DNA from: a bacterium
GTDB lineage: Bacteria; Patescibacteriota; Gracilibacteria; Peribacterales; Peribacteraceae
Direction of reading: 5' to 3'
Length of the DNA: 64,000 nucleotides
Assembly: GCA_029558515.1 (NCBI GenBank)
Contig: JAKQEM010000039.1
Coordinates: 34,412 to 98,411, forward strand
The notes under the pieces were generated by a model. It saw only the letters and a program-made list of their open reading frames with translations, did not search any database and was not told where the DNA came from. The position numbers were made by a program, and so were the translations under genes. Below, one piece after another: positions 25,559 through 32,619 of this stretch. Numbering within the stretch: the first letter of the stretch is position 1; the number at the start of each line of letters is the position of its first letter.

Positions 25559-26377
25559 ATGCGCCCGTACACCGTCGTCGGCTCTCTGTGCTTCGTCGCG
25601 TTCCTCATGAGCGGTACGTTCGTGATGCAAGCGTCCGCCGCATCGCGCACGCGTTCGCAGGCGAAGGTGCGACCGATTTGCAGCACCGCGCTTCTCTCCC
25701 GCGGATGCTCTCCCGTGTGTACCACCGCCACGTACGGTATGTCCGTCGGAGGATACCTGAGACGGGAAACACACTGCTCATGCCGGTGTCAGCCGATCGT
25801 TCCTTCGCCCGTACCCGCATCTTCCGCCCCCGTCTCTTCCGCTATTTCCGTTGCGTCCTCCGCGGCACCGTTGCCTCCCACGGATGACTCGGGAGTGACC
25901 GGCATGATGCTGCGACCGATAACCGTGCAGCGCCCGTACGACGACGGATCTGCGCTGTTTTTATTCACCGATCCTTCTTTCCCCGCAGTCCTCGGAGACA
26001 TGGGTACCGTGCGCTTATGGATTTTATCGGAGCACGGCTGGGTACGCAGCGGCCCCGCATCACGAACGTTGCAGCCCGTTTATTGGAAAACGCCTCCGTA
26101 CAATCAAAGTGTCACCGTCCCGCTCGTGGCGGGAGAGGAACAGACCATTCCTCTGCGTCGGTTGACGCTGGGCATCGCGCCGCAGTCGGGCGGAGCGCGC
26201 TTCGTGCTGAGTTTTCCGTATTTTAAGCAGGGCACGTGGCGGGAGCTCTACCATCCGTTCAAGATTCGACAGTCCATGATGCAAGCGCTCACCGTCCAGT
26301 TTTCCGGCACCATTGCGATGCAGGATGGATTGCCACCCCTTACGACGGAGACGGTGCGGTTGACGGTGGGAGAGTAA
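25559..26377 (+). CDS. Secreted Cys-containing hypothetical protein
   Basis: A 272-aa exported protein starting at MRPYTVVG with a signal peptide ending near MQASAAS (residue 30). A Cys-rich segment follows (ICSTALLSRGCSPVCTTATY, HCSCRCQP), then a Ser/Pro/Ala linker (VPSPVPASSAPVSSAISVAS) and a beta-rich C-terminal domain of about 160 aa. No family is recognised. The six to seven clustered Cys could form disulfides through the DsbA-like lipoprotein. The 3' end overlaps the convergent O-antigen ligase by 38 nt. Confidence 0.75.
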   Translation: MRPYTVVGSLCFVAFLMSGTFVMQASAASRTRSQAKVRPICSTALLSRGCSPVCTTATYGMSVGGYLRRETHCSCRCQPIVPSPVPASSAPVSSAISVASSAAPLPPTDDSGVTGMMLRPITVQRPYDDGSALFLFTDPSFPAVLGDMGTVRLWILSEHGWVRSGPASRTLQPVYWKTPPYNQSVTVPLVAGEEQTIPLRRLTLGIAPQSGGARFVLSFPYFKQGTWRELYHPFKIRQSMMQALTVQFSGTIAMQDGLPPLTTETVRLTVGE

Positions 26378-27953
26378 TCCTTGAGCGGATACGGTCGTCG
26401 TTTCCCCGTGACGGCAGTGTGCAGGCGAGCAGGATCCCTATCGTCCAGGCGGTGGCGGCATCTTCCCATGCGTGAAGGAAGAGGGCGGCGATGGAGAGCG
26501 AGAGAAATGATAGGTATGCAGAATAATTGTTGTTCGTTTGTCTGCGAAGGGAGACGAGTACGCGTAGCGTGAGCAAGAGATAGAGCAGGAAGCCGAGCAC
26601 CCCCAATTCCACTCCGATCTGCAGATACCAGTTTTCGGGAAGGAAGGGGCACTGACAGGTGCGATCGAGCGGTTGGACTTGGATGTTTTCCACAAAGACG
26701 CAGAGATCCGGACGGTCGTGCGCCCACGAGGGATCGGAGCCCGCTTCCAGAAAGACGCATGCATCGCTCGTTCGATTGGATGCCGGCCCCGCGGTGCCCA
26801 GTCCCAGTCCGAGCGGATGCGCGATCATTGTCCGTATGGCTTCCATCGGTCGGATCAGATGATCGCGGGAGGAGGCCAGGCGCAGGACGACCGACGGGGC
26901 GAGCAGCGTGAGCAGAACCGCCCCCGCGACGACGAGCAGACTGAGTGGCATGAAGATCTTTGCATGCATTCCGCGCGGAACGATGCGGATCAACGTGATC
27001 AGAATGATCACGCACGCGCCGATCCAGGCGGCACGGGAAAAGGTCAGCAGTTGTGCGGTTGTAAGGAGCAATGCAAGGATGCCTGTGATGACGATGGAAG
27101 CCTTCTTTCTTTTGTCTGCCATACAAAAGAAAGAAGCAATGAAAAAATCACCGCGAACCAAACCCCCTCCGTACGTGCTTTCGTGGGGATGAACCATGAC
27201 GGAACAACCCTCGATCGCATCGTTGGACAGTTTGGAATTGTCGGGCAACGCTTTCGCACCCCCCGTGGTTCGCGGATCCCCTCCGGTCACTGCATGGCAT
27301 ACGATCCTGGGAAGGAGCATGCTGAGTGGAATCAGGAGCCACAGACCCAATTGATTCGGTCCGCTCATGGTCGACTGTATGCGGCGCAGTCCGGAGGAAC
27401 CGATTTGTTGAAATGCAGCGAGTGGCGCATCGGGAACGTACAGGGAGTGGAGGTCGGAGTACCCCAGCCACGTGAAGAATGTCGCAGGGAGGAAGAAGCT
27501 GATGATGCCATATGCAGCGACGAGTGCCCCGATGCATAGGAGAGCTATCGGGAGAATGCTTTTGAAACGATCCGACCATGGGACGCGACGAAGGATCAGG
27601 AAGGAGAGGAGAGGGACGAAGTCGTAGCGAAAGCCGTGGGCGAAGGTTGTAGGTTGTAGGTTGTAGGGAGTAGGGAGTAAGAAGTGTTGGAGAAGGGCGA
27701 TGGCGAGGAGGGAGAGGATGAGGAGGTCGGGAATATCAAGTTTTAAGTTTTGAGTTTTGAGGTTTGAGGTTATTTCGGCGCAGGCGATCAGGAGGATCAC
27801 GGCGAGGAGGCCTTCTTTCCAGAGAGCCGGCATTGTCAGGGGCGCATGGCCCGGTCCCGCGATCCATTTCGTCCCCACGGTCACGAAGAGCGCGTGCAGC
27901 GGAAGGAGCGTGAGGAGGGCGAGGGCCAGATGTTCGCGGATTTTTTGGAGCAC
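26340..27953 (-). CDS. O-antigen ligase / Wzy-C family polytopic membrane protein
   Basis: A 537-aa protein with about ten to twelve membrane helices. The family signature region TAQLLTFSRAAWIGACVIIL and the large loop followed by ENWYLQIGVELGVLGFLLYL match the O-antigen ligase/polymerase superfamily that joins or polymerises lipid-linked glycans at the outer face of the membrane. Two heptanucleotide arrays encode odd inserts (SNLKTQNLKLD, LPTPYNLQPTTF). A third, roughly 65-aa hydrophilic insert (HAVTGGDPRTTGGAK ... CMADKRKK) splits adjacent helices and overlaps a 14-bp perfect hairpin. It belongs with WecB and the WecG-type gene to an envelope polysaccharide region. Confidence 0.85.
   Translation of the reverse strand: MLQKIREHLALALLTLLPLHALFVTVGTKWIAGPGHAPLTMPALWKEGLLAVILLIACAEITSNLKTQNLKLDIPDLLILSLLAIALLQHFLLPTPYNLQPTTFAHGFRYDFVPLLSFLILRRVPWSDRFKSILPIALLCIGALVAAYGIISFFLPATFFTWLGYSDLHSLYVPDAPLAAFQQIGSSGLRRIQSTMSGPNQLGLWLLIPLSMLLPRIVCHAVTGGDPRTTGGAKALPDNSKLSNDAIEGCSVMVHPHESTYGGGLVRGDFFIASFFCMADKRKKASIVITGILALLLTTAQLLTFSRAAWIGACVIILITLIRIVPRGMHAKIFMPLSLLVVAGAVLLTLLAPSVVLRLASSRDHLIRPMEAIRTMIAHPLGLGLGTAGPASNRTSDACVFLEAGSDPSWAHDRPDLCVFVENIQVQPLDRTCQCPFLPENWYLQIGVELGVLGFLLYLLLTLRVLVSLRRQTNNNYSAYLSFLSLSIAALFLHAWEDAATAWTIGILLACTLPSRGNDDRIRSRITLPPSTAPSPS
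27102..27136. repeat. Perfect 14-bp inverted repeat inside the O-antigen ligase gene
   Basis: CTTCTTTCTTTTGT-ctgccat-ACAAAAGAAAGAAG at one end of the 65-aa insert. A second inverted pair, CCGCGAACC (27151) and GGTTCGCGG (27267), lies within the same insert. Confidence 0.85.
27645..27679 (-). repeat. Heptanucleotide array inside the O-antigen ligase gene, 5 units
   Basis: GGTTGTA x3, GGGAGTA x2 on the + strand (35 bp), encoding LPTPYNLQPTT. Confidence 0.9.
27739..27773 (-). repeat. Second heptanucleotide array inside the O-antigen ligase gene, 5 units
   Basis: AGTTTTA, AGTTTTG x2, AGGTTTG, AGGTTAT on the + strand (35 bp), encoding SNLKTQNLKL. Confidence 0.88.
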
Positions 27954-27961
27954 GAATTAGG

Positions 27962-27989
27962 AATGCTAAATGCTAAATGCGAAATGATT
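27962..27989. repeat. Heptanucleotide array, 4 units of AATGCNA type
   Basis: AATGCTA x2, AATGCGA, AATGATT. It is roughly inverted with respect to the array at 28030, 40 bp away; together they fill the wecB-O-antigen ligase gap. Confidence 0.82.
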
Positions 27990-28029
27990 TCTGGAGCAGG
28001 TTGATTTCATATGCAACATTCTACCGTCC

Positions 28030-28064
28030 ATTTTTCATTTTGCATTTCTCATTTTGCGTTACGC
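28030..28064. repeat. Heptanucleotide array, ATTTTGC type
   Basis: ATTTTTC, ATTTTGC, ATTTCTC, ATTTTGC, GTTACGC (35 bp) run into the wecB stop codon. Inverted partner of the array at 27962. Confidence 0.82.
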
Positions 28065-29399
28065 CGACTGGTGCAGTCGCTCCTCCTCCGACCGAAATAG
28101 TTCCCCCTTTTTCAGGACGTCTTCCACGGCGTCGATGCATCTCGATGAGACGTTTTCTCCGTAGAGCTGCGGGGCGTTCTTCATCTCTCGATGGTCCCAT
28201 GCATGGGTGATGATGCGTGCGATCAGCGCACCGTCGACGGGCGGGGCGATCAGGTTGCCGCCGTTGATGATCGATTCACCGCGGTCGGACCCGAAGCGCA
28301 GCGTGACGCACGGGACGCCCAGGACGTTCATCTCTTCTTGCATGGATCCCGAATCGGTGGCGCAGACCGCCGCTCTGCTCATGGCGGCGATGACGTCGCG
28401 GTACTCCGGCCAGACAGGGGAATAGATGAAGTTCGTATGATCTTTCCGCAGGTTGTCGATGTCTTTGCGCAGACCGAAGCGGTCGATGGCGGCTTCCGTC
28501 TGGAAAAGCGAAATGAGGAGCACCGTGCGGCCTTCCTCAATGAGATGTTTCATCGCATCGTAGATTGCCGTGAAGCGTGTCTGCGAAGCGCAATTTTCCC
28601 TCCTATGGATGCAGAAGCGGACGAAGTTCCCTTCCGCAAGCAACGGATACGTTTCGAATACCGTCGCATTCTTCGCATCAGCCAAGGCCGCGCGTGTGGC
28701 ATCCACCACGGAATTGCCGACCACCGTGATGCGATCTTCCGGATAGCCTTCCGCCAGCAAGAATGCGCGGTCGAGTTCCACGGGGGCCAAGTGCAGTCCG
28801 GTGGCCGCCTCCGCACTGCGCGTGTTGAATTGCTCGGGATAGGGCTCCAGCGAGCTGCGTTCCCAGTGATTTGTGTCCTGCAGAAATGTTCGCCAGGCTT
28901 CGACATCGAATGTGTTCGCGTGTCCTTCCTCCGGCATGTCAAAATCACGGTAGCGGGGCGTGAGGGTCCGGATGCCCGCTTCCACGTGGACCGCGGAGAA
29001 GCCGTTGCAGAACCCTGCGTTGGCTGCCGCCATCGCGGTGGTTGTATCGCCGTGGACAAAGGGAATCACGATCTTTCCTCGTTCTTTCATCTGCGCGATG
29101 AGCCGTCCGAGCCGTCCGATGATCTGGCTGACGATCTCGTGCATGGAGCCGCGCACGTTGAGGTTGATGTCGGGCTCCACGCCAAATTCCTTCAGCATGC
29201 CGCCGCTCAAGTTCTCGTCGTAGTGCTGGCCGGTGTGAACGAGGAGGGCGCGGTGTCCGCGTTTGATCAGTTCTTTGTAGAGCGGCACCTGTTTGATGAT
29301 GTCGGGTTTGGTGGCGATCAGTACGAGGTGCACGCGCGCGTCCCCGTTTTTGGTGAGGTCTTCGAAGAACGTCGGAGAACGGAAGGTAATCTCGTGCAT
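28059..29399 (-). CDS. wecB: UDP-N-acetylglucosamine 2-epimerase (WecB-like)
   Basis: Interconverts UDP-GlcNAc and UDP-ManNAc, supplying the sugar for ManNAc transferases such as the TagA/WecG-type gene nearby. The 446-aa GT-B-fold product shows VLIATKPDIIKQVPLY, LLVHTGQHYDENLS, PFVHGDTTTAMAAANAGF, AVHVEAGIRTLTPR, FCIHRRENC and CATDSGSMQEEMNVLGVPCVTLRFGSDRGE-type motifs. It is longer than E. coli WecB (376 aa), with an insert around residues 150-190 (DMPEEGHANTFDVEAWRTFL). It starts divergently from the toxin-antitoxin genes. Confidence 0.92.
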   Translation of the reverse strand: MHEITFRSPTFFEDLTKNGDARVHLVLIATKPDIIKQVPLYKELIKRGHRALLVHTGQHYDENLSGGMLKEFGVEPDINLNVRGSMHEIVSQIIGRLGRLIAQMKERGKIVIPFVHGDTTTAMAAANAGFCNGFSAVHVEAGIRTLTPRYRDFDMPEEGHANTFDVEAWRTFLQDTNHWERSSLEPYPEQFNTRSAEAATGLHLAPVELDRAFLLAEGYPEDRITVVGNSVVDATRAALADAKNATVFETYPLLAEGNFVRFCIHRRENCASQTRFTAIYDAMKHLIEEGRTVLLISLFQTEAAIDRFGLRKDIDNLRKDHTNFIYSPVWPEYRDVIAAMSRAAVCATDSGSMQEEMNVLGVPCVTLRFGSDRGESIINGGNLIAPPVDGALIARIITHAWDHREMKNAPQLYGENVSSRCIDAVEDVLKKGELFRSEEERLHQSA

Positions 29400-29432
29400 G
29401 GGGAGAGGGTAGCGACAGATGACATCTTGCCC

Positions 29433-29456
29433 AAGTGATACAAATTTGATACACTT
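29433..29456. promoter_or_regulatory. Candidate operator/promoter of the RelBE-like module
   Basis: AAGTG-ATA-CAAATTTG-ATA-CACTT is an imperfect palindrome with a TGATACA direct repeat, placed 24 nt before the antitoxin ATG. Ribbon-helix-helix antitoxins usually bind such sites. Confidence 0.4.
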
Positions 29457-29479
29457 CTCTTACTGTTCCCTTTTGCTCT

Positions 29480-29722
29480 ATGGCCAGCGTTAAAAAGAAG
29501 GTTCCGAAGAAGCGAATCAACGTCAGTTTGCCCGATTCCACAGTGCTCTACCTGCAGCATATCGCTCTGCGCGATCAGGTGCCTCCGGCAACGAAAGCGG
29601 CGGAATTGATTGAGAAAGCATTGGAGATGGAAGAAGATGCGTACCTCAGTGCCATCGGCGATGCGAGGGCTTCGGAAGATGTGGCCTACCTTCCAATGAC
29701 AGATGAATCCTGGGGGCTTTAG
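29480..29722 (+). CDS. Ribbon-helix-helix antitoxin
   Basis: An 80-aa antitoxin-like protein: basic leader MASVKKKVPKKR, then the RHH core INVSLPDSTVLYLQHIALRD (DNA-binding strand followed by helix) and ATKAAELIEKALEMEED, with an acidic C-terminus that would neutralise the toxin. It overlaps the downstream toxin gene by 20 nt, the usual antitoxin-first arrangement. Upstream tract is C/T-rich. Confidence 0.85.
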   Translation: MASVKKKVPKKRINVSLPDSTVLYLQHIALRDQVPPATKAAELIEKALEMEEDAYLSAIGDARASEDVAYLPMTDESWGL

Positions 29723-29987
29723 CATTGAGCAGCATCCGAAAATAGTCAGTGAGGATGTTCCCCGTCTCGGGCATCCGATCCGAAAACGTATTTTTTCTGT
29801 TATTATGAATAAGCTCACCGTCAATCCATATCTCTTTGGCAAACCGCTGAGTCAATCTCTTAAAAACTGTCGCTCTCTTCGCATCGGTGATTACAGAGTG
29901 GTGTACGTTATCATCGGCTCGCGCGTTCGCATCCTGTCCGTTCGTCATCGGAGCAAAGGGTATGAGGGAATCGAGGGGCGTTTGTGA
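29703..29987 (+). CDS. RelE/ParE-family toxin
   Basis: A 94-aa protein of the RelE superfamily, mRNA interferases that cut mRNA on the ribosome or, in ParE, inhibit gyrase. Key segments are IRKRIFSVIMNKLTVNPYLF, GKPLSQSLKNCRSLRIGDYRVVYVI and VRILSVRHRSKGYE, matching the central Arg-rich strands of RelE. It overlaps the RHH antitoxin gene and the pair would form one operon. Confidence 0.88.
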   Translation: MNPGGFSIEQHPKIVSEDVPRLGHPIRKRIFSVIMNKLTVNPYLFGKPLSQSLKNCRSLRIGDYRVVYVIIGSRVRILSVRHRSKGYEGIEGRL

Positions 29988-30087
29988 TTCTCGCACTCGT
30001 TTGTAACATCAAATTGCTTTCTATGCATGCGGTATTTTCCTCCTTCTTTGTCGCGTCACATGCAACTCAGCCAAGGGCAATTTTCCC

Positions 30088-30495
30088 TTAATACAGCGCT
30101 TGCGTCATCTGACGTGAAAAATTTTCGGATGTTTTTTCCATATTTTGTCGCTGCAATGCGGCAATTTCATTTCTATTTTCTCGCAATGCTTCAATGCAAC
30201 TTCGTATCATGTCCTGTAGGTCTGTATTATCGAGCGGCACGATTTCCCCCTTCCATCTGATAATCGGAGCATTGTTCAGTTCTCTTGCACCATCATCCGT
30301 ATGAATGGTTACCGCACATTGCGGTTCGTGTTGTGTGATTGTCATTGCATTGTTTGCTTCCATCCGCACTGTATAATTGTTCCCGAGCACATATCCATGC
30401 GGTGGCACGAGAGTTGATAAGTCCCGTATCAATCCTGCCCATAAAAATCCGGAATGCTGCTCTTGGTTATGTTCGTTGGTGGATCCGCTGTTCAT
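30088..30495 (-). CDS. Hypothetical protein
   Basis: A 135-aa soluble protein with a beta-rich first half (GYVLGNNYTVRMEANNAMTI, CAVTIHTDDGARE) and a C-terminal coiled coil (LRENRNEIAALQRQNMEKTSENFSRQ). No family recognised. It is isolated between the toxin gene and gpmA and is more AT-rich than its neighbours, as accessory genes are here. Confidence 0.55.
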   Translation of the reverse strand: MNSGSTNEHNQEQHSGFLWAGLIRDLSTLVPPHGYVLGNNYTVRMEANNAMTITQHEPQCAVTIHTDDGARELNNAPIIRWKGEIVPLDNTDLQDMIRSCIEALRENRNEIAALQRQNMEKTSENFSRQMTQALY

Positions 30496-30548
30496 TGCTG
30501 TGGGGAAATGCAGATAGCGGCCCGTTCAATTCTCTCTCATCGGTTTTG

Positions 30549-30656
30549 TCAACGGGGACTCTCGGTAGTGTAGGAGCGTCCGGCATCTTCGGGTCGCATC
30601 TCCTCCGGCACCTCTATTCCCATCAGTCGCAGACAGAGCGGCGCGATGTTTCTGTG
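30549..30656 (-). pseudogene. C-terminal remnant resembling cofactor-independent phosphoglycerate mutase
   Basis: Directly after the gpmA stop, one minus-strand frame reads NIAPLCLRLMGIEVPEEM followed by RPEDAGRSYTTESPR and a stop. The pattern (D/N)IAPTxLxLLGxxxPxxMxGRS is the C-terminal signature of GpmI and related alkaline-phosphatase-superfamily enzymes. Only about 34 codons remain and there is no start, so it is a decayed gene end. Confidence 0.5.
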
Positions 30657-30657
30657 A

Positions 30658-31305
30658 TTATTTGGCTACCGAAGCTGTCCCTTTGATCTCCATGCCCGGC
30701 ACATCCCGAATGATTTTCTTCACGACTTTGTCCCCCTGGAATTCGTACTGATAGGGAACGGAACAGAATATTTCCATGACTGCCGCCGCATCAGGTTCCA
30801 AAGCATCAAGATGTTTGATAATCGGTTTGATGCTGTTGCCGTGTGCGACGATCAGCACCTTTTGTCCCTCTGCGATGAGCGGCAAAACGTATTGCCGGAA
30901 GAACGGCCACGTGCGTCGTTCACAATCCTCCAGACTCTCTCCGCCCGGCGGCCTGGTCGCGTAGCTCCTGCGCCAGAGCATCACCTGTTTTTCCCCGTAC
31001 TGCTTGATGGTGTCTGCTTTATTGAGTCCCTGCAGGTCTCCGTAGTGACGTTCATTGAGTGCGGAATCTTCCCAAACGGGCGCGTCCAATGGGCCGTATC
31101 CTTCCACCAGACACTCGAACGTTTCCTTCGATCGCTTCAGCCGGGAGAGAAATACAGTGTCAAATCGCATATCCTGCAAGCTTTTCCCAGCCAGTTTCGC
31201 ATCTTCTCTTCCCTGTGGAGTCAGTGAAACATCCGTCCAGCCGGTGAAACGGTTTTCCAGATTCCATTGTGATTGTCCGTGCCGGATGAGCAGAAGGGTA
31301 CCCAT
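30658..31305 (-). CDS. gpmA: 2,3-bisphosphoglycerate-dependent phosphoglycerate mutase
   Basis: Interconverts 3- and 2-phosphoglycerate in glycolysis. The 215-aa product has the phospho-His motif LIRHGQSQWNLENRFTGWTD at residue 7, SALNERHYGDLQGLNK, WRRSYATRPPGGESLEDC and the second catalytic His in VLIVAHGNSIKPIIKHLD. Length is slightly below E. coli GpmA (250 aa), as in many short CPR homologues. Confidence 0.95.
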   Translation of the reverse strand: MGTLLLIRHGQSQWNLENRFTGWTDVSLTPQGREDAKLAGKSLQDMRFDTVFLSRLKRSKETFECLVEGYGPLDAPVWEDSALNERHYGDLQGLNKADTIKQYGEKQVMLWRRSYATRPPGGESLEDCERRTWPFFRQYVLPLIAEGQKVLIVAHGNSIKPIIKHLDALEPDAAAVMEIFCSVPYQYEFQGDKVVKKIIRDVPGMEIKGTASVAK

Positions 31306-31367
31306 GCTGGTAGCTTAGCAGAGCACCATCTGGCACAGAAATGGCAAATATGCTACACTGATGCGAA

Positions 31368-31700
31368 ATGGCAAAGTTTCAAATCCAATCCCTTTCCCGG
31401 CATGGCTACAAGCGCACGGCGCTCTGGTCGATGATCCTCTGCACGCTGATCGTCATCGCGGCGGCGACGCTCGGACGCGCGGCGCATAATTTCAAGGCGG
31501 CGCTGACTGAGAAGCCGGACGTCGCTCTGTATTTGCTTCTGCCGGAGGAGGAGATCACGCACTCAACGCTCTTGAAGGAAGGAGAGACGCAGCGCGATTA
31601 TCTGGCGGAAACCAAGAACGGCCCGACGTTGATTCAATTGAAGAAGGGAGAAGATGTATGGTACGTGGGGTTTGTGGAGAGGCTGCACGAAGGCGAATGA
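31368..31700 (+). CDS. Small membrane-anchored hypothetical protein
   Basis: A 110-aa protein with one membrane helix (about 17-38, ALWSMILCTLIVIAAATLG) and an exterior domain DVALYLLLPEEEITHSTLLK ... DVWYVGFVERL. No family recognised. A TACACT -10-like box lies 9 nt before the ATG (tgctacactgatgcgaaATG). Confidence 0.65.
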   Translation: MAKFQIQSLSRHGYKRTALWSMILCTLIVIAAATLGRAAHNFKAALTEKPDVALYLLLPEEEITHSTLLKEGETQRDYLAETKNGPTLIQLKKGEDVWYVGFVERLHEGE

Positions 31701-31773
31701 GAAATGATCGTTCGCTGCGACTCACTCAATGCAAAAAGAGAAATGACGATGTGCTGAGGGGGAGTGCCTATGA

Positions 31774-32577
31774 TTATTTTGCATTTTGCATTTTGCATTT
31801 TGCAGTGTCTTCCGTCACCACCTTCCACGGGAACACCACCGTCGCCGTCAGGATCCTCGGGAGCCGGGAGGGTTCGATGAGCAGTCGCCAGAGCCATTCC
31901 AATCCGAGACGTTGCAACACTCGCGGCGCGCGTTTTCTCGTTCCCGCCAAAAAATCAAACGTGCCGCCGATGCCCATGGCCACGCGTACGCATGGCATCT
32001 CCGCGAGATGTGCGTGTATCCACACGTCTTGTGCCGGTGCGCCGTAGGCGACGAGGAGCAGCTTGGCTTCTGACGCGTTGATCCGTTGCACGATTGCCTC
32101 TGCTTCCTCCGCTTTGGGTGATCCCGCATACGTTCCGGCGATGACCAATGCGGGATTGAGCGATTGCAGTTTCTCCGCTGCTCGCTTGGCAACACCGTCC
32201 GCCGCGCCCAGCAGGAAGATCGGTGTCGTGCCATCCAATTGTCTGCAGAGCGCGATGACCGTATCTATACCCGTGACGCGCTCGGGCAGCCGCTGTCCCG
32301 TTTGTTTTGCCGCCCACAGCAGACCGGCGGAGTCGGGGAGATTGAGGCTCGTTTGATTCAATATTTCTTTGAAAGCAGGATTTCTCGATGCTTCCACCAG
32401 CATTTCACTGTTGGGTGTGGCGATGTGGTGCTGCGTAGCGGAGTGCAGGAATGCGGTGATGCGTTTCACTGCCTCAGCTTGCGTGAGAGGGTCAAGAGGA
32501 ATGCCGAGAAGGAGGATGCGTGGAGTATTGGGTATGGCGTATTGGGTAGGGAGCGGCTGTCCTGCCTGATCAGTCAT
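31774..32577 (-). CDS. WecG/TagA/CpsF-family glycosyltransferase
   Basis: Transfers ManNAc or a related sugar to a lipid-linked acceptor at the inner membrane face. The 267-aa product from MTDQAGQ shows ILLLGIPLDPLTQAEAVKRI, HHIATPNSEMLVEASRNPAF, LPDSAGLLWAAKQTG, RVTGIDTVIALC, IFLLGAADGVAKRAAEKL and the family block VRVAMGIGGTFDFLAGTRKRAP. Both ends are touched by short repeats: an N-terminal array (YAIPNT) and a C-terminal AKCKMQNAK encoded by ATTTTGC units. It fits functionally with wecB 2.4 kb away. Confidence 0.92.
   Translation of the reverse strand: MTDQAGQPLPTQYAIPNTPRILLLGIPLDPLTQAEAVKRITAFLHSATQHHIATPNSEMLVEASRNPAFKEILNQTSLNLPDSAGLLWAAKQTGQRLPERVTGIDTVIALCRQLDGTTPIFLLGAADGVAKRAAEKLQSLNPALVIAGTYAGSPKAEEAEAIVQRINASEAKLLLVAYGAPAQDVWIHAHLAEMPCVRVAMGIGGTFDFLAGTRKRAPRVLQRLGLEWLWRLLIEPSRLPRILTATVVFPWKVVTEDTAKCKMQNAK
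31776..31803. repeat. Heptanucleotide array, 4 perfect ATTTTGC units
   Basis: Four identical ATTTTGC units overlap the stop codon and last residues of the WecG/TagA-type gene. Confidence 0.92.
32522..32556 (-). repeat. Heptanucleotide array in the N-terminus of the WecG/TagA-type gene, 5 units
   Basis: GGAGTAT, TGGGTAT, GGCGTAT, TGGGTAG, GGAGCGG on the + strand, 35 bp, encoding LPTQYAIPNTP. Confidence 0.82.
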
Positions 32578-32619
32578 GTTATACTTCACATTTTGCATTC
32601 GAGAAATGAATGGAAGTGC

